A program made the position numbers and the translations under genes. Shown here piece after piece: positions 49,795 to 60,058 of a stretch of DNA of 64,000 nt; the first letter of the stretch is position 1; every line of letters starts with the position of its first letter. The notes under the pieces are model-generated. The model was not told the DNA's origin, searched no databases, and worked only from the letters and a program-made list of their open reading frames with translations. Source of the DNA: Photorhabdus sp. CRCIA-P01 (GTDB lineage: Bacteria; Pseudomonadota; Gammaproteobacteria; Enterobacterales; Enterobacteriaceae); contig NZ_NMQR01000003.1 of the NCBI RefSeq assembly GCF_003545805.1, forward strand, positions 1 through 64,000, given 5' to 3'.

Positions 49795-50117
49795 AAATTA
49801 TTTCCTTTTATTTGGTTAATAAACTATTTATTAAATGTAAAAAGTATATAACTCTTTATTTAAGTTTGAAGAAATAAGTTAAAAATAAATTACATTATCT
49901 ATATCTCTTTATGTCGATTTTGGTTCTCCTATAATGTTTAAAAGTTTAATATCAGCGGTAAATTTATTGCTTAGATATTATATTTGGAAGTGCCGGAGAG
50001 TAATTTCCGGCACCTAGAACATAAAACACTTGGACAAACAGAGCTTAATCTTGAGTCCATTCAAGGAATTTCACTCTGCTAAATGTTTAATGCTAACTTT
50101 ATGAATGATTTTTTTGA
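49795..50117. other. Intergenic region with one hairpin
   Basis: About 320 bases, AT-rich. A hairpin (gtgccgga / tccggcac, 49990-50013) may terminate hslJ. No gene seen. Confidence 0.5.
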
Positions 50118-50531
50118 TTACTGAACTTTATAAACCAATGTATTGTTGGGGTGAGATAGTGTCAGTTTGTGATCTTTCAACTTCACTTTAACGCCATCAG
50201 CTAATACTTGACCAATCAGGTAATCCCATTTGTTTAATTTTTCATCAGAGCAAAGCATTTGAGTGCTAGCCAGGTTTTTAACGGTCAGTACACCATTTTT
50301 CAGTTTGCCTTGACCCATAAAGAGATTACACATGGAACCAGAAACATGCATTTTTTCCCCGAATTCAATGGTTGGTACGCGACCATCTTGATTTTTTACG
50401 CCTTCGCCGTTAACGCTCACCAGAACAAATTTATGATGTTGTAAATCATTAACTGACACGTTTTCTACCGCGGAAGCTTGGAATGTGGCTAACAATAAAG
50501 TTGCTGTTGCCAAAGGTAGTATTTTTTTCAT
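50118..50531 (-). CDS. hslJ: META-domain heat-shock lipoprotein-like HslJ
   Basis: A 137-residue protein of the META/HslJ family; E. coli HslJ is heat-inducible and linked to novobiocin tolerance. A signal sequence starts MKKILPLATATLLLATFQAS and is probably cleaved after ASA. Unlike E. coli HslJ there is no Cys lipobox at the cleavage site, so it may be a soluble periplasmic protein. The META stretch (HHKFVLVSVNGEGV, MHVSGSMCNLFMGQGKL) fits. Downstream of ldhA with a 21-base gap, as in E. coli (ldhA-hslJ). Confidence 0.85.
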   Translation of the reverse strand: MKKILPLATATLLLATFQASAVENVSVNDLQHHKFVLVSVNGEGVKNQDGRVPTIEFGEKMHVSGSMCNLFMGQGKLKNGVLTVKNLASTQMLCSDEKLNKWDYLIGQVLADGVKVKLKDHKLTLSHPNNTLVYKVQ

Positions 50532-50552
50532 GTTTATCTCCTATATATTATT

Positions 50553-51557
50553 TTAAGGGTACTTACTAACAATATTCGGGCAATTTTTCCCGTTGATTAA
50601 TTGCTGGATATTTCTCAGCGTAGTTTCACTGATACTGGTTAAGGCTTCTTCTGTCAGGAATGCCTGATGACCGGTAAATAGCACGTTATGGCATGAAGAC
50701 AAGCGACGAAAAATATCATCCTGAATGACGTCATTAGATTTATCTTCAAAGAAGAGGTCGCGTTCATTCTCGTAAACATCCATACCCAGAGCGCCAATTT
50801 TTTGTTGTTTTAATGCGCTAATGGCTGCGACGGAATCAATTAGGGCCCCTCGGCTGGTATTAATGATCATGACGCCGTTTTTCATTTTACTGAAAGCAAC
50901 TTCATTCAGCAGATGATGGTTTTCTGGTGTTAACGGGCAATGAAGGGATATGACATCAGATTGCGCGTACAGCGTATCCAGATCGACATATTGAGCACCG
51001 AGATCCAAAACAGCTTGATTGGGGTAGGGATCATGAGCTAGCAGACGCATACCAAATCCGTTAAGAATACGTAGAGTTGCAATACCAATCTTACCGGTTC
51101 CGATAACTCCTGCTGTGCGGTTGTGCATATTGAAACCAATTAAGCCTTCAAGAGAGAAATTGGCGTCACGGGTACGTTGATAAGCCCGGTGGATACGGCG
51201 GTTTAAGCACAACATTAACCCGACGGTATGTTCAGCAACAGCTTCAGGGGAATAGGCTGGAACCCGTACAACCTGAATACCCAATTCTTCAGCCACATCC
51301 AGATCGACATTATTAAAACCGGCGCAACGTAATGCGAGGATTTTTATATTCATTTCAGCCAATTCTTCAAGTACTTTACGGTCAGCATTATCGTTGACGA
51401 AAATACAAACAGCATCTGCGCCAATAGCGTTTTTGGCCGTTTTTGAACTGAGAGGGAAATCGAAAAACTCGAAATCATAACCAAATCCGAGCTTTTTATT
51501 GACCTGCTCCAGATGTTTGTAATCATACTGTTTGGTACTGTAAACGACTAATTTCAT
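50553..51557 (-). CDS. ldhA: D-lactate dehydrogenase (fermentative)
   Basis: Reduces pyruvate to D-lactate in fermentation. 334 residues (E. coli 329). The NAD-binding glycine motif is GVIGTGKIGIATLRIL. The catalytic Arg/Glu/His of D-2-hydroxyacid dehydrogenases are in NTSRGALIDS, GMDVYENERDLFFED, and FTGHQAFLTEEAL. In E. coli also followed by hslJ. Confidence 0.97.
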   Translation of the reverse strand: MKLVVYSTKQYDYKHLEQVNKKLGFGYDFEFFDFPLSSKTAKNAIGADAVCIFVNDNADRKVLEELAEMNIKILALRCAGFNNVDLDVAEELGIQVVRVPAYSPEAVAEHTVGLMLCLNRRIHRAYQRTRDANFSLEGLIGFNMHNRTAGVIGTGKIGIATLRILNGFGMRLLAHDPYPNQAVLDLGAQYVDLDTLYAQSDVISLHCPLTPENHHLLNEVAFSKMKNGVMIINTSRGALIDSVAAISALKQQKIGALGMDVYENERDLFFEDKSNDVIQDDIFRRLSSCHNVLFTGHQAFLTEEALTSISETTLRNIQQLINGKNCPNIVSKYP

Positions 51558-51756
51558 GGAATTATCTCCGCTATAATTTAAGTAGCTAATAAATTGTTTT
51601 GAGCTTAAATTATTGCTGACGTAAAGGGTTAAATAAACCGATAAATTAATTAACTCTATAAGTGTATTGCTTGTTGCTTCCCTATATGTTCAACATAATT
51701 TTCTTAATAATCAATGTCTTAGTTTAAGGCGTGTCTGCTAAATTATGGAATAACAA

Positions 51757-51883
51757 TATACCCTATGGATTTCAAGATGGATCGCGACGGCAAGGGAGCG
51801 AATCCCCGGGAGCATAGGTAACTATGTGACCGGGGTGAGCGAGCGCAGCCAACAAAGAGGCAACTTGAAAGATAACGGGTATA
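51757..51883 (+). repeat. ERIC element 7 (127 bp)
   Basis: TATACCC...GGGTATA ends, core gaatccccgggagcataggt, gtgaccggggtgagcgag. It ends 41 bases before the ydbH start, so it lies in the ydbH leader or promoter region. Confidence 0.93.
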
Positions 51884-51924
51884 GAAGTAACCGATCTAAG
51901 GCTTAAGTAAGGAGAGGCAAGGAT

Positions 51925-54552
51925 TTGATAACCAAAGGGTTAAAAATATTCATTACCATACTAATGTTATTGGTATTGCTGATAACGGCGGGATGGTTTT
52001 CGATTCCTCATTGGTTACCTAAGGCCATCGGTCACTGGTTACCTCCAGGTATGACGGTTTCATTGAAACAACCAGAATGGAAAAATGGGGCTTTGCAACT
52101 GGCTGATATTTCATTGCAGGTGAAGGGTTGCAGGCTTATTCGTGTATCGCGATTATCTGTTAGTTATCCATATTCAGTGATAGATAACAGTTATCATTGG
52201 CAATTAAATGCCGCAGATATTAGCGGGGATATCAATTGTCTAAATCAGTTGCCTAAATCTACGCAGAGCCTTGTTCCATTATCTGTTGCTGATATTTTGG
52301 CCTTTATTCCACAAGGAAGTTTGTCCGTGGAAAATCTTTCTTTTCATCCCTGGCGAGATTTTGCTGGAAAACTAAAATTCAATTCTTCTCCTCAGGGGCA
52401 AAAACTAAGTTATCAGGGAAAAAATGTTAAATTGTCAGCGCATATTTATGGTAAGGAATCGCTAGTTATTGACCAACTGGCAATTAAATTACCAGAACAG
52501 GAAATTAGCCTTAATGGTGAAATGACTTTACCACTTAATGTGGACAAACTACCTCCTCACGGTGAAGTAAAAGGTAAAATTATTGCCAGGCAATATGCGC
52601 ACCCGCTAAATATCAAGTTAGGTTGGCGAGATAAATCCGGCAAACTTATTATCAGAGAAGAGGGGGCGACAATACCTTTGGCTGAATTACCTTGGCAGTT
52701 TAGCCGAGAACAGCTTGATATCACTGATGGTAAATGGCAGTGGACTGGTGCGGAGCAACCTTTTGCAGGTGGAGTGAATATTAAGATTGCTCATTGGCAA
52801 CAAGGGTTGGATAACCTGTTAATTAGTGGCCGTATAAATTTGGTCACACAGGGTGAACGTGGTAAAGGGAATATTGTGTTAACGATAAAGCCGGGTCGGA
52901 TAGGCTCATTAAATACACAGCTTCCTTTTCAATTAACAGGTCAGATTAATGTGCAGGATATGATTATGGCTATGTCATTGTCTGCGATAATTAATGGTCC
53001 GTTGGTTAATCCGAAAATGACTTTCCAGTCAGGTTCGTTGTTTCGGGCTTGGGGGCGTTTGTCTGATGAGTTTATTGTTAAAGATGCCCGCTCACCGTTA
53101 GCGGGAACTTATCTGACACGTGAAGGTTTTACTGGTCGGTTACAGGCGATTGTTAATGCGCAACACCGTGACTGGGGAAAATTCCATTTGCATCTAGATG
53201 GTCATGCCGAGGATTTTATGCTGGATAAAGGCTATTGGCGTTGGAATTATTGGGGAGATGGCTATTTGCCGCCACTACAGGCTAAATGGGATATCGTCGG
53301 AAAAGGGCGTTGGCGTGACACATTGATTAGCGTCAACGAAATGACGACCGGCTTTAATATTATTAAACACGGCATGATCCGGGTGGATACGCCGCGTCTA
53401 CAATTAACAAAACCATTGGAATGGCAACGTTCAGAGAAATCGCCCGCCTTTAATGGTGAGTTACGGCTGACAGCGAAGAAAACATCGTTTCGGTCCGGTG
53501 GCTTTTTACCCCCCGCTGAGCTGACCGCAAAATTGACAGGAGAAAGCCCAAGCAACTTTATTGTTAATGGTGATCTTTCATCAAGAAATATTGGTCCGAT
53601 CCCTTTTTACAGCCGTTGGGATGGAGCAAGATTGCGTGGTGAAGCGCGTTGGCCTACTCAATCCTTACTCGCATTTCAGCCGTTGGTACCTAAAGATTTA
53701 GGGATAAACTTACGATCAGGTGATCTTTATGCACAGGCTGCTTTTTCTGTCACACAAGGGCAAGGTTTTGTTGCGGGTGGTCACTGGGTGGTAAAAAATG
53801 GCAGCATGTGGCTTAAAGATGGTGAAATCAGTGGACTTGATTTTGTCTTACCGTGGCGGCTGAGAGATAGTATCTGGCAATTTGGTGTTAAATCGCCGGT
53901 TCAGCTACGAGTGAAAACGATTAATAACCTGTTTGAAATGCGTAACTTGACGGCGGATTTACAGGGATTTTATCCACCATCGGAACAAAAATCGCTGGAA
54001 CTGACTAACGTGAATGTAGGTATATTGGATGGACATATTAACCTAGATAAATTAAGGCTTCCTCAGCAGCATCCTGCTATTTTGATGCTTGATAAATTGG
54101 AGTTAAGTCGCCTTTTTACTGCGTTGAAAATTAAACAATTTGCGATGTCCGGCAAAATCAGCGGAAAATTGCCGTTGTTTATTAATAATGAACGTTGGAT
54201 AGTTCAGCAAGGTCGGATTACCAATATCGACCATATGACCTTACGTCTGGATAAAGACACGGTAGATTCCATTAACAAAGATAATATTTCCGCCAGCGCC
54301 GCTATGGATTGGCTACGCTATTTAGAAATCAGCCGCTTACGGGCGCAAGTCAATCTTGATAATTTAGGCGTTCTGACACTTGATGCTGAAATTCAAGGTG
54401 TTAATTCATTAAGAGATAAAAAACGGCAAGTCAAGCTGAATTACCATCATGAAGAGAATATCTTTCACTTATGGCGTAGCTTACGGTTTGGCAACAATCT
54501 TGAAGATTGGTTACAGCAGAATATATCTGTATTAAATGGGAGTGATAAATGA
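51925..54552 (+). CDS. ydbH: AsmA-like intermembrane phospholipid transport protein YdbH
   Basis: A large inner-membrane-anchored AsmA-like protein; with TamB and YhdP, YdbH carries phospholipid to the outer membrane. 875 residues (E. coli 879). One N-terminal membrane helix (IFITILMLLVLLITAGWF) is followed by a beta-rich periplasmic body. It starts at TTG with GGAGAGGCAAGGA upstream. It overlaps ynbE by 4 bases; the ynbE lipoprotein pairs with YdbH at the outer membrane. Confidence 0.93.
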   Translation: MITKGLKIFITILMLLVLLITAGWFSIPHWLPKAIGHWLPPGMTVSLKQPEWKNGALQLADISLQVKGCRLIRVSRLSVSYPYSVIDNSYHWQLNAADISGDINCLNQLPKSTQSLVPLSVADILAFIPQGSLSVENLSFHPWRDFAGKLKFNSSPQGQKLSYQGKNVKLSAHIYGKESLVIDQLAIKLPEQEISLNGEMTLPLNVDKLPPHGEVKGKIIARQYAHPLNIKLGWRDKSGKLIIREEGATIPLAELPWQFSREQLDITDGKWQWTGAEQPFAGGVNIKIAHWQQGLDNLLISGRINLVTQGERGKGNIVLTIKPGRIGSLNTQLPFQLTGQINVQDMIMAMSLSAIINGPLVNPKMTFQSGSLFRAWGRLSDEFIVKDARSPLAGTYLTREGFTGRLQAIVNAQHRDWGKFHLHLDGHAEDFMLDKGYWRWNYWGDGYLPPLQAKWDIVGKGRWRDTLISVNEMTTGFNIIKHGMIRVDTPRLQLTKPLEWQRSEKSPAFNGELRLTAKKTSFRSGGFLPPAELTAKLTGESPSNFIVNGDLSSRNIGPIPFYSRWDGARLRGEARWPTQSLLAFQPLVPKDLGINLRSGDLYAQAAFSVTQGQGFVAGGHWVVKNGSMWLKDGEISGLDFVLPWRLRDSIWQFGVKSPVQLRVKTINNLFEMRNLTADLQGFYPPSEQKSLELTNVNVGILDGHINLDKLRLPQQHPAILMLDKLELSRLFTALKIKQFAMSGKISGKLPLFINNERWIVQQGRITNIDHMTLRLDKDTVDSINKDNISASAAMDWLRYLEISRLRAQVNLDNLGVLTLDAEIQGVNSLRDKKRQVKLNYHHEENIFHLWRSLRFGNNLEDWLQQNISVLNGSDK

Positions 54553-54746
54553 CAAAACAAACCAGAACGAAGCTGTTCTTACTATCAATGGGGCCCTTAA
54601 TGCTGTCAGGTTGTATACGCCTTGAAGTGGCAACACCTGAGAAGCCTATTAATATTAATATGAATGTCAAAATTGAGCATGAAATTCAGATAAAAGTAGA
54701 CAGGCAAGTTGAAGAGATGCTCAAGAATAACACGGGCTTATTCTAG
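54549..54746 (+). CDS. ynbE: YnbE lipoprotein
   Basis: A 65-residue outer-membrane lipoprotein that in E. coli forms an intermembrane bridge with YdbH. Signal with lipobox LMLSGC, then IRLEVATPEKPININMNVKI. Overlaps ydbH by 4 bases and precedes ydbL by 12. Confidence 0.93.
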   Translation: MTKQTRTKLFLLSMGPLMLSGCIRLEVATPEKPININMNVKIEHEIQIKVDRQVEEMLKNNTGLF

Positions 54747-54758
54747 GGGGTTAGCATT

Positions 54759-55085
54759 ATGAAGAGAACAGGTACGGGAATATTATTATTGGTGAGTGTA
54801 TTGTTCAGCTCTTTTGTTGGAGGAATGACCCTGAATGAGGCAAAGCAGAAAGGGTTGGTCGGTGAAACTTTCAGTGGTTATCTGGCTATAGTGAAAACAG
54901 ATAGGCAGGCACAGGTTTTGGTGACAGAGATTAATCAGGCCCGTGAGAAAAAATACGCAGAAATTGCGGCTGGCAATAATATTTCTACAAAGCAAGTGGC
55001 TAAACTTACTGGCGAAAAACTGGTGAACAGAGCTGAACTTGGTGAGTATGTGCTTGGTATTAATGGTAAGTGGTTGCAGAAATAA
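54759..55085 (+). CDS. ydbL: YdbL periplasmic protein
   Basis: A 108-residue secreted protein of the YdbL family (DUF1318), which modulates YdbH-YnbE. Signal peptide MKRTGTGILLLVSVLFSSFV, then LNEAKQKGLVGETFSGYLAI. Third gene of the ydbH-ynbE-ydbL operon. Confidence 0.93.
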   Translation: MKRTGTGILLLVSVLFSSFVGGMTLNEAKQKGLVGETFSGYLAIVKTDRQAQVLVTEINQAREKKYAEIAAGNNISTKQVAKLTGEKLVNRAELGEYVLGINGKWLQK

Positions 55086-55105
55086 AAGCGCGTCGGATGA
55101 CGCGC
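55081..55105 (-). terminator. Terminator downstream of azoR
   Basis: Stem gcgcgtc / gacgcgc with a 4-base loop, followed on the minus strand by ttttatttc. It also lies 2 bases after the ydbL stop on the plus strand. Confidence 0.7.
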
Positions 55106-55163
55106 AAAAGACAGCAATATAAAAATATAGGTAATGTATGAATTATGAACAAAAACGTGGCTA

Positions 55164-55775
<612 letters not shown>

Positions 55776-55950
55776 TTAAATTAACCTTTGATAGTTCACT
55801 TGTTAATCACGATATAGTTATTCTATGAGTTATTGCCTTATGGTAACAGAGCAATATTTAGAGAATAGAATTCAAATTTATTGAAAGACTTTTACTCACG
55901 TTGATATAGCGTGGCGGAAATATCCGCTGAAATTATTGCCAATAAATAGG

Positions 55951-58900
55951 ATGTGTTACTATATCGCCAATAAAAACGGGCTAATTAGCAAAGTAAGAAG
56001 TTACAAGGATCAATATAAGGTGAAAGAGTCTCAGAAAATCATTAACCGTCAGGCTGCTTGTCCAACGATCAAATATCCAGAAAACTTGCCCGTCAGCCAG
56101 AAGAAAGATGATATCTATAAAGCTATTCGTGACCATCAAGTTGTCATTATTGCTGGTGAAACCGGTTCGGGTAAAACAACACAGATCCCGAAAATTTGTC
56201 TTGAACTAGGCCGGGGAATAAAAGGTCTTATCGGTCATACTCAACCCCGTCGATTGGCTGCTCGCGCGGTTGCCAATCGTCTGGCGGAAGAATTGGAAAC
56301 TTCAGTGGGTTCTGCTGTCGGTTATAAAGTCCGGTTCAGTGATCATGTGGGCGATAACACGTTGGTTAAGCTGATGACCGATGGTATTTTGCTGGCGGAA
56401 CTGCAAAATGACAGACTGCTTAAACAGTATGACACGCTTATTATCGATGAGGCACATGAGCGTAGTCTGAATATTGATTTTATTCTGGGTTATTTGCGTC
56501 AGTTACTGCCAAAACGTCCTGATTTGAAAGTGATTATTACCTCGGCGACTATTGATCCTGAGCGTTTTTCCCGCCATTTTAATCATGCGCCAATTATTGA
56601 AGTTTCTGGCCGAACCTATCCGGTGGAAGTGCGGTATCGTCCGGTCATGGGGGAAGATAATGACGGAGAGCGGGATCAGCTTGAGGCAATTATTGATGCT
56701 GTGGATGAACTCAACCGGGAAGGGCCTGGAGATATCCTGATCTTTATGAGTGGAGAGAGGGAGATTCGTGATACAGCCGATGCGCTGAATAAACTGAATC
56801 TGCGTCATACCGAAGTATTGCCATTATTTGCGCGTCTTTCTAACAGTGATCAGAATCGGATTTTCCAGTCACATACGGGGCGGAGAATTGTGCTGGCAAC
56901 TAACGTGGCAGAAACCTCGTTGACTGTACCGGGAATTAAGTATGTGATTGATACTGGGTATGCACGTATCAGCCGTTACAGTTATCGGACGAAAGTACAG
57001 AGGTTGCCGATTGAGCCAATATCACAAGCGTCGGCTAATCAGCGGAAAGGGCGTTGCGGACGTGTGTCTGACGGGATCTGTATCCGGCTGTATTCAGAAG
57101 ACGATTTCCTTTCTCGGCCAGAGTTTACTGATCCAGAAATCCTACGTACTAACCTGGCATCGGTCATTCTACAAATGACAGCAATTGGTCTTGGGGATGT
57201 CAGCGCATTTCCATTTGTGCAACCGCCTGATAAACGTAATATTCAGGATGGTGTTCGGCTTCTGGAGGAGCTTGGGGCTATTGACCAAGGCACTATTGAT
57301 CAGAGCACAACTGATCAGAGCACAGCGGCTAAGGGTAATTACCGTCTTACATTAATAGGGCGACAGCTTGCTCAGCTCCCAGTTGATCCCCGGTTGGCAC
57401 GTATGGTATTGGAAGCTCGTCATCATGGTTGTGTGCGTGAAGTGATGGTTATCACTTCTGCGCTATCTATTCAGGACCCAAGAGAGAGGCCACTGGAGAA
57501 ACAGCAGGCTTCTGATGAGAAACACCGTCGATTTGCCGATAAAGACTCCGATTTTATTGCATTTCTGAAATTATGGGATTTTTTGAAAGAGCAGCAAGAG
57601 GCACTCTCTTCGTCGCAATTTCGCAAGCTTTGCCGTCAAGATTATCTTAACTACCTGAGAGTCAGGGAATGGCAGGATATATACACCCAGTTAAGACAGG
57701 TTGTAAAAGAAATTGGTCTGTCGATAAATAGTCAGGATGCAGATTACCGCGGTATTCATACTTCATTGCTTTCTGGGCTGTTATCCCATGTCGGCCAAAA
57801 AGATACAGATAGACAGGAATATACCGGTGCGCGTAATGCGCGTTTTGCTATTTTTCCTGGTTCTGGTTTATTCAAAAAGCCACCTAAATGGTCAATGGCA
57901 GCGGAATTGGTTGAAACCAGTCGTTTGTGGGGGCGTATTGCTGCGCGGATAGAACCTGAATGGGTTGAACCGTTAGCTACACATTTAGTGAAGTATCATT
58001 ATAGCGAGCCGCACTGGCAAAAATCTCAGGGTGCGGTAATGGCTAGGGAAAAAGTCACTTTATATGGTTTGCCCATTGTGGCTAGTCGTCTGGTTAATTA
58101 CAGCAAAATTGATCCAATGCTCTGTCGTGAGTTGTTTATTCGTCATGCGCTGGTGGAAGGTGATTGGCAGACGCGGCATGCATTTTTCCGAGCGAATCTG
58201 AAATTACGCGAGGAAATTGAAGAGTTAGAACATAAATCCCGTCGTCGTGACATTCTGGTGGATGATGAAACCCTGTTTAGTTTCTATGATCAATGGATAC
58301 CTCAGAATGTGGTTTCTGCTCGCCATTTTGATCGTTGGTGGATGAAGACAGGTAAAGAGCAACCGGACTTGCTTAACTTTGAAAAGAATATGTTGATCAA
58401 AGGTGATGCCGATAAAATCAGTGCGCTGGATTACCCTAATTACTGGTATCAGGATGCATTGAAATTACGGCTTAGTTACCAGTTTGAGCCGGGCACGCAA
58501 GCTGATGGTGTGACAGTTCATATTCCGCTGCCGGTGTTGAATCAGGTTAAGGATGAAGGGTTCGATTGGCAGATTCCCGGTATTCGCTATGATCTGGTTG
58601 TTGCGCTGATTAAATCATTGCCAAAGCCGGTTCGTCGTAATTTTGTCCCTGCACCAAACTATGCTCAGGCATTTATGGAGCGGGTACCTCAACCACAATC
58701 GACCTTGCTAGATAGCTTTGAGAAAGAGTTACGGCGGATGACTGGCGTTACGGTGTCACGTGATGATTGGCAGTTAGAGCAAGTCCCAGAGCATCTCAAA
58801 ATGACATTCCGAGTGGTAGGTGAGAAGAACCGGACTGTCGCTGAGGGTAAAGATTTATCTGCGCTGAAATTACGTTTGAAAGAGAAAGTTCAGGAGACAC

Positions 58901-59793
58901 TCTCTGCTGTTGCCGATGATGGGATTGAACAGAGTGGGCTGCATATTTGGAGTTTCGGGGAATTACCGGAACGGTATGAGCAGAAACGTGGCGGTTACTC
59001 TGTCAAAGCATTTCCCGCGCTGGTGGATGAAAAGGAGAGTATCGGTATCAAATTGTTTGAAACCGAACCGGAGCAACAAATTGCCATGTGGGAAGGTACT
59101 CGTCGTCTGTTGTTGCTCAATATTCCTTCACCAATTAAATACTTACATGAGAAATTGCCGAATAAATCCAAATTGGGGCTCTATTTTAACCCTTATGGCA
59201 AGGTATTGGATTTGATTGATGATTGTATCTCCTGTGGTGTGGATAAATTGATGGCAGGGAATGGTGGGCCGGCTTGGAATGAACAGGGTTTTATTCAGCT
59301 ACAGGACAAGGTTCGGGCTGAGTTGAATGATACTGTTGTGGAAATAGCTAGGCAGGTGGAACAGATACTTACCACGATTTTTGCGATCAATAAACGTCTC
59401 AAGGGGAGAGTGGATATTTCATTCGCCTTGCCATTATCGGATATCAAAGTGCAGCTTTCTGGTCTGGTTTTCAAAGGATTTGTTACCACTAATGGTTGGA
59501 AACGTTTGCCGGATGTCCTGCGTTATCTGCAAGGCATTGAGCGCCGCCTTGAAAAATTGGCGATTGAGCCGCACAGAGATAGAGCGCAAATGGGGCGAGT
59601 CGAAAATGTTCAGCAACAGTGGCAACAATGGCTGGCGAAATTATCACTGCAACAGAAACAGTTGCCTGAGGTACAAGAGATTCGTTGGATGATTGAAGAA
59701 CTGCGGATCAGCTTGTTTGCTCAGCAATTGGGTACGCCATATCCGGTCTCTGATAAGAGAATTTTACAAACGATGGAGCAGATTGCTTTTTGA
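55951..59793 (+). CDS. hrpA: ATP-dependent RNA helicase HrpA
   Basis: A DEAH-box RNA helicase that rescues stalled ribosomes in E. coli. About 1280 residues (E. coli 1300). Motif I GETGSGKTTQIPKICLELG, motif II IIDEAHERSLNIDF, motif III TSATIDPERFSRHF, and motif VI QRKGRCGRVSDGICIRLY are intact. A repetitive insert, DQGTIDQSTTDQSTAAK, lies at about residues 447-463. The N-terminus is unlike E. coli: the conserved PENLPVSQKK begins at about residue 47 rather than 72, so the first 25 or so residues are missing or replaced. TTG 55936, ATG 55951 and GTG 56020 are all possible starts. Confidence 0.93.
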   Translation: MCYYIANKNGLISKVRSYKDQYKVKESQKIINRQAACPTIKYPENLPVSQKKDDIYKAIRDHQVVIIAGETGSGKTTQIPKICLELGRGIKGLIGHTQPRRLAARAVANRLAEELETSVGSAVGYKVRFSDHVGDNTLVKLMTDGILLAELQNDRLLKQYDTLIIDEAHERSLNIDFILGYLRQLLPKRPDLKVIITSATIDPERFSRHFNHAPIIEVSGRTYPVEVRYRPVMGEDNDGERDQLEAIIDAVDELNREGPGDILIFMSGEREIRDTADALNKLNLRHTEVLPLFARLSNSDQNRIFQSHTGRRIVLATNVAETSLTVPGIKYVIDTGYARISRYSYRTKVQRLPIEPISQASANQRKGRCGRVSDGICIRLYSEDDFLSRPEFTDPEILRTNLASVILQMTAIGLGDVSAFPFVQPPDKRNIQDGVRLLEELGAIDQGTIDQSTTDQSTAAKGNYRLTLIGRQLAQLPVDPRLARMVLEARHHGCVREVMVITSALSIQDPRERPLEKQQASDEKHRRFADKDSDFIAFLKLWDFLKEQQEALSSSQFRKLCRQDYLNYLRVREWQDIYTQLRQVVKEIGLSINSQDADYRGIHTSLLSGLLSHVGQKDTDRQEYTGARNARFAIFPGSGLFKKPPKWSMAAELVETSRLWGRIAARIEPEWVEPLATHLVKYHYSEPHWQKSQGAVMAREKVTLYGLPIVASRLVNYSKIDPMLCRELFIRHALVEGDWQTRHAFFRANLKLREEIEELEHKSRRRDILVDDETLFSFYDQWIPQNVVSARHFDRWWMKTGKEQPDLLNFEKNMLIKGDADKISALDYPNYWYQDALKLRLSYQFEPGTQADGVTVHIPLPVLNQVKDEGFDWQIPGIRYDLVVALIKSLPKPVRRNFVPAPNYAQAFMERVPQPQSTLLDSFEKELRRMTGVTVSRDDWQLEQVPEHLKMTFRVVGEKNRTVAEGKDLSALKLRLKEKVQETLSAVADDGIEQSGLHIWSFGELPERYEQKRGGYSVKAFPALVDEKESIGIKLFETEPEQQIAMWEGTRRLLLLNIPSPIKYLHEKLPNKSKLGLYFNPYGKVLDLIDDCISCGVDKLMAGNGGPAWNEQGFIQLQDKVRAELNDTVVEIARQVEQILTTIFAINKRLKGRVDISFALPLSDIKVQLSGLVFKGFVTTNGWKRLPDVLRYLQGIERRLEKLAIEPHRDRAQMGRVENVQQQWQQWLAKLSLQQKQLPEVQEIRWMIEELRISLFAQQLGTPYPVSDKRILQTMEQIAF

Positions 59794-59866
59794 TTAAAGA
59801 GGAAGACCATATTCTAAACTGCGTCTCAAGTTTTACATTTGTGGTGTGGTTTTTTTATGGATTGGT

Positions 59867-59893
59867 AAAGCCACCTATTCTAAAGGTGGCTTT
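59867..59893. terminator. Bidirectional terminator after hrpA
   Basis: A 10-bp stem aaagccacct / aggtggcttt with a 7-base loop lies between hrpA and the small minus-strand ORF. The stem ends in AAA/TTT on each side. Confidence 0.75.
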
Positions 59894-59920
59894 CTACTGA
59901 GACTGAAACGAATGAACTGG

Positions 59921-60058
59921 TTAGCAGGTACTTTCCGTATGTTTGGTTTTGTTAGCTTCAACGAAAGCATTAACCATCGCGGTTTTATTTTTGCGGTTAC
60001 GCTCGTAGTCAGCCTGAGTTGCCTTCTTCTTGGTTGCTGTAGCACGTTTTAACAACAT
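59921..60058 (-). CDS. Small basic protein of unknown function
   Basis: A 45-residue ORF, MLLKRATATKKKATQADYER then NRKNKTAMVNAF, with a strong ribosome site (taggaggaggcgatt before ATG). It is Lys/Arg-rich with one C-terminal Cys and is not recognised. The ribosome site and first 50 bases lie in another frame inside the end of the ERIC-split ORF, so it may have been its downstream, coupled partner. A terminator lies beyond its stop. Confidence 0.5.
   Translation of the reverse strand: MLLKRATATKKKATQADYERNRKNKTAMVNAFVEANKTKHTESTC

Noticed and set aside
57301-57330. Short repeat in hrpA (DQGTIDQSTTDQST) considered as a frameshift or assembly artefact
   Set aside because: The frame continues cleanly on both sides and the insert lies in a loop between helicase domains, so it is probably a tolerated expansion.
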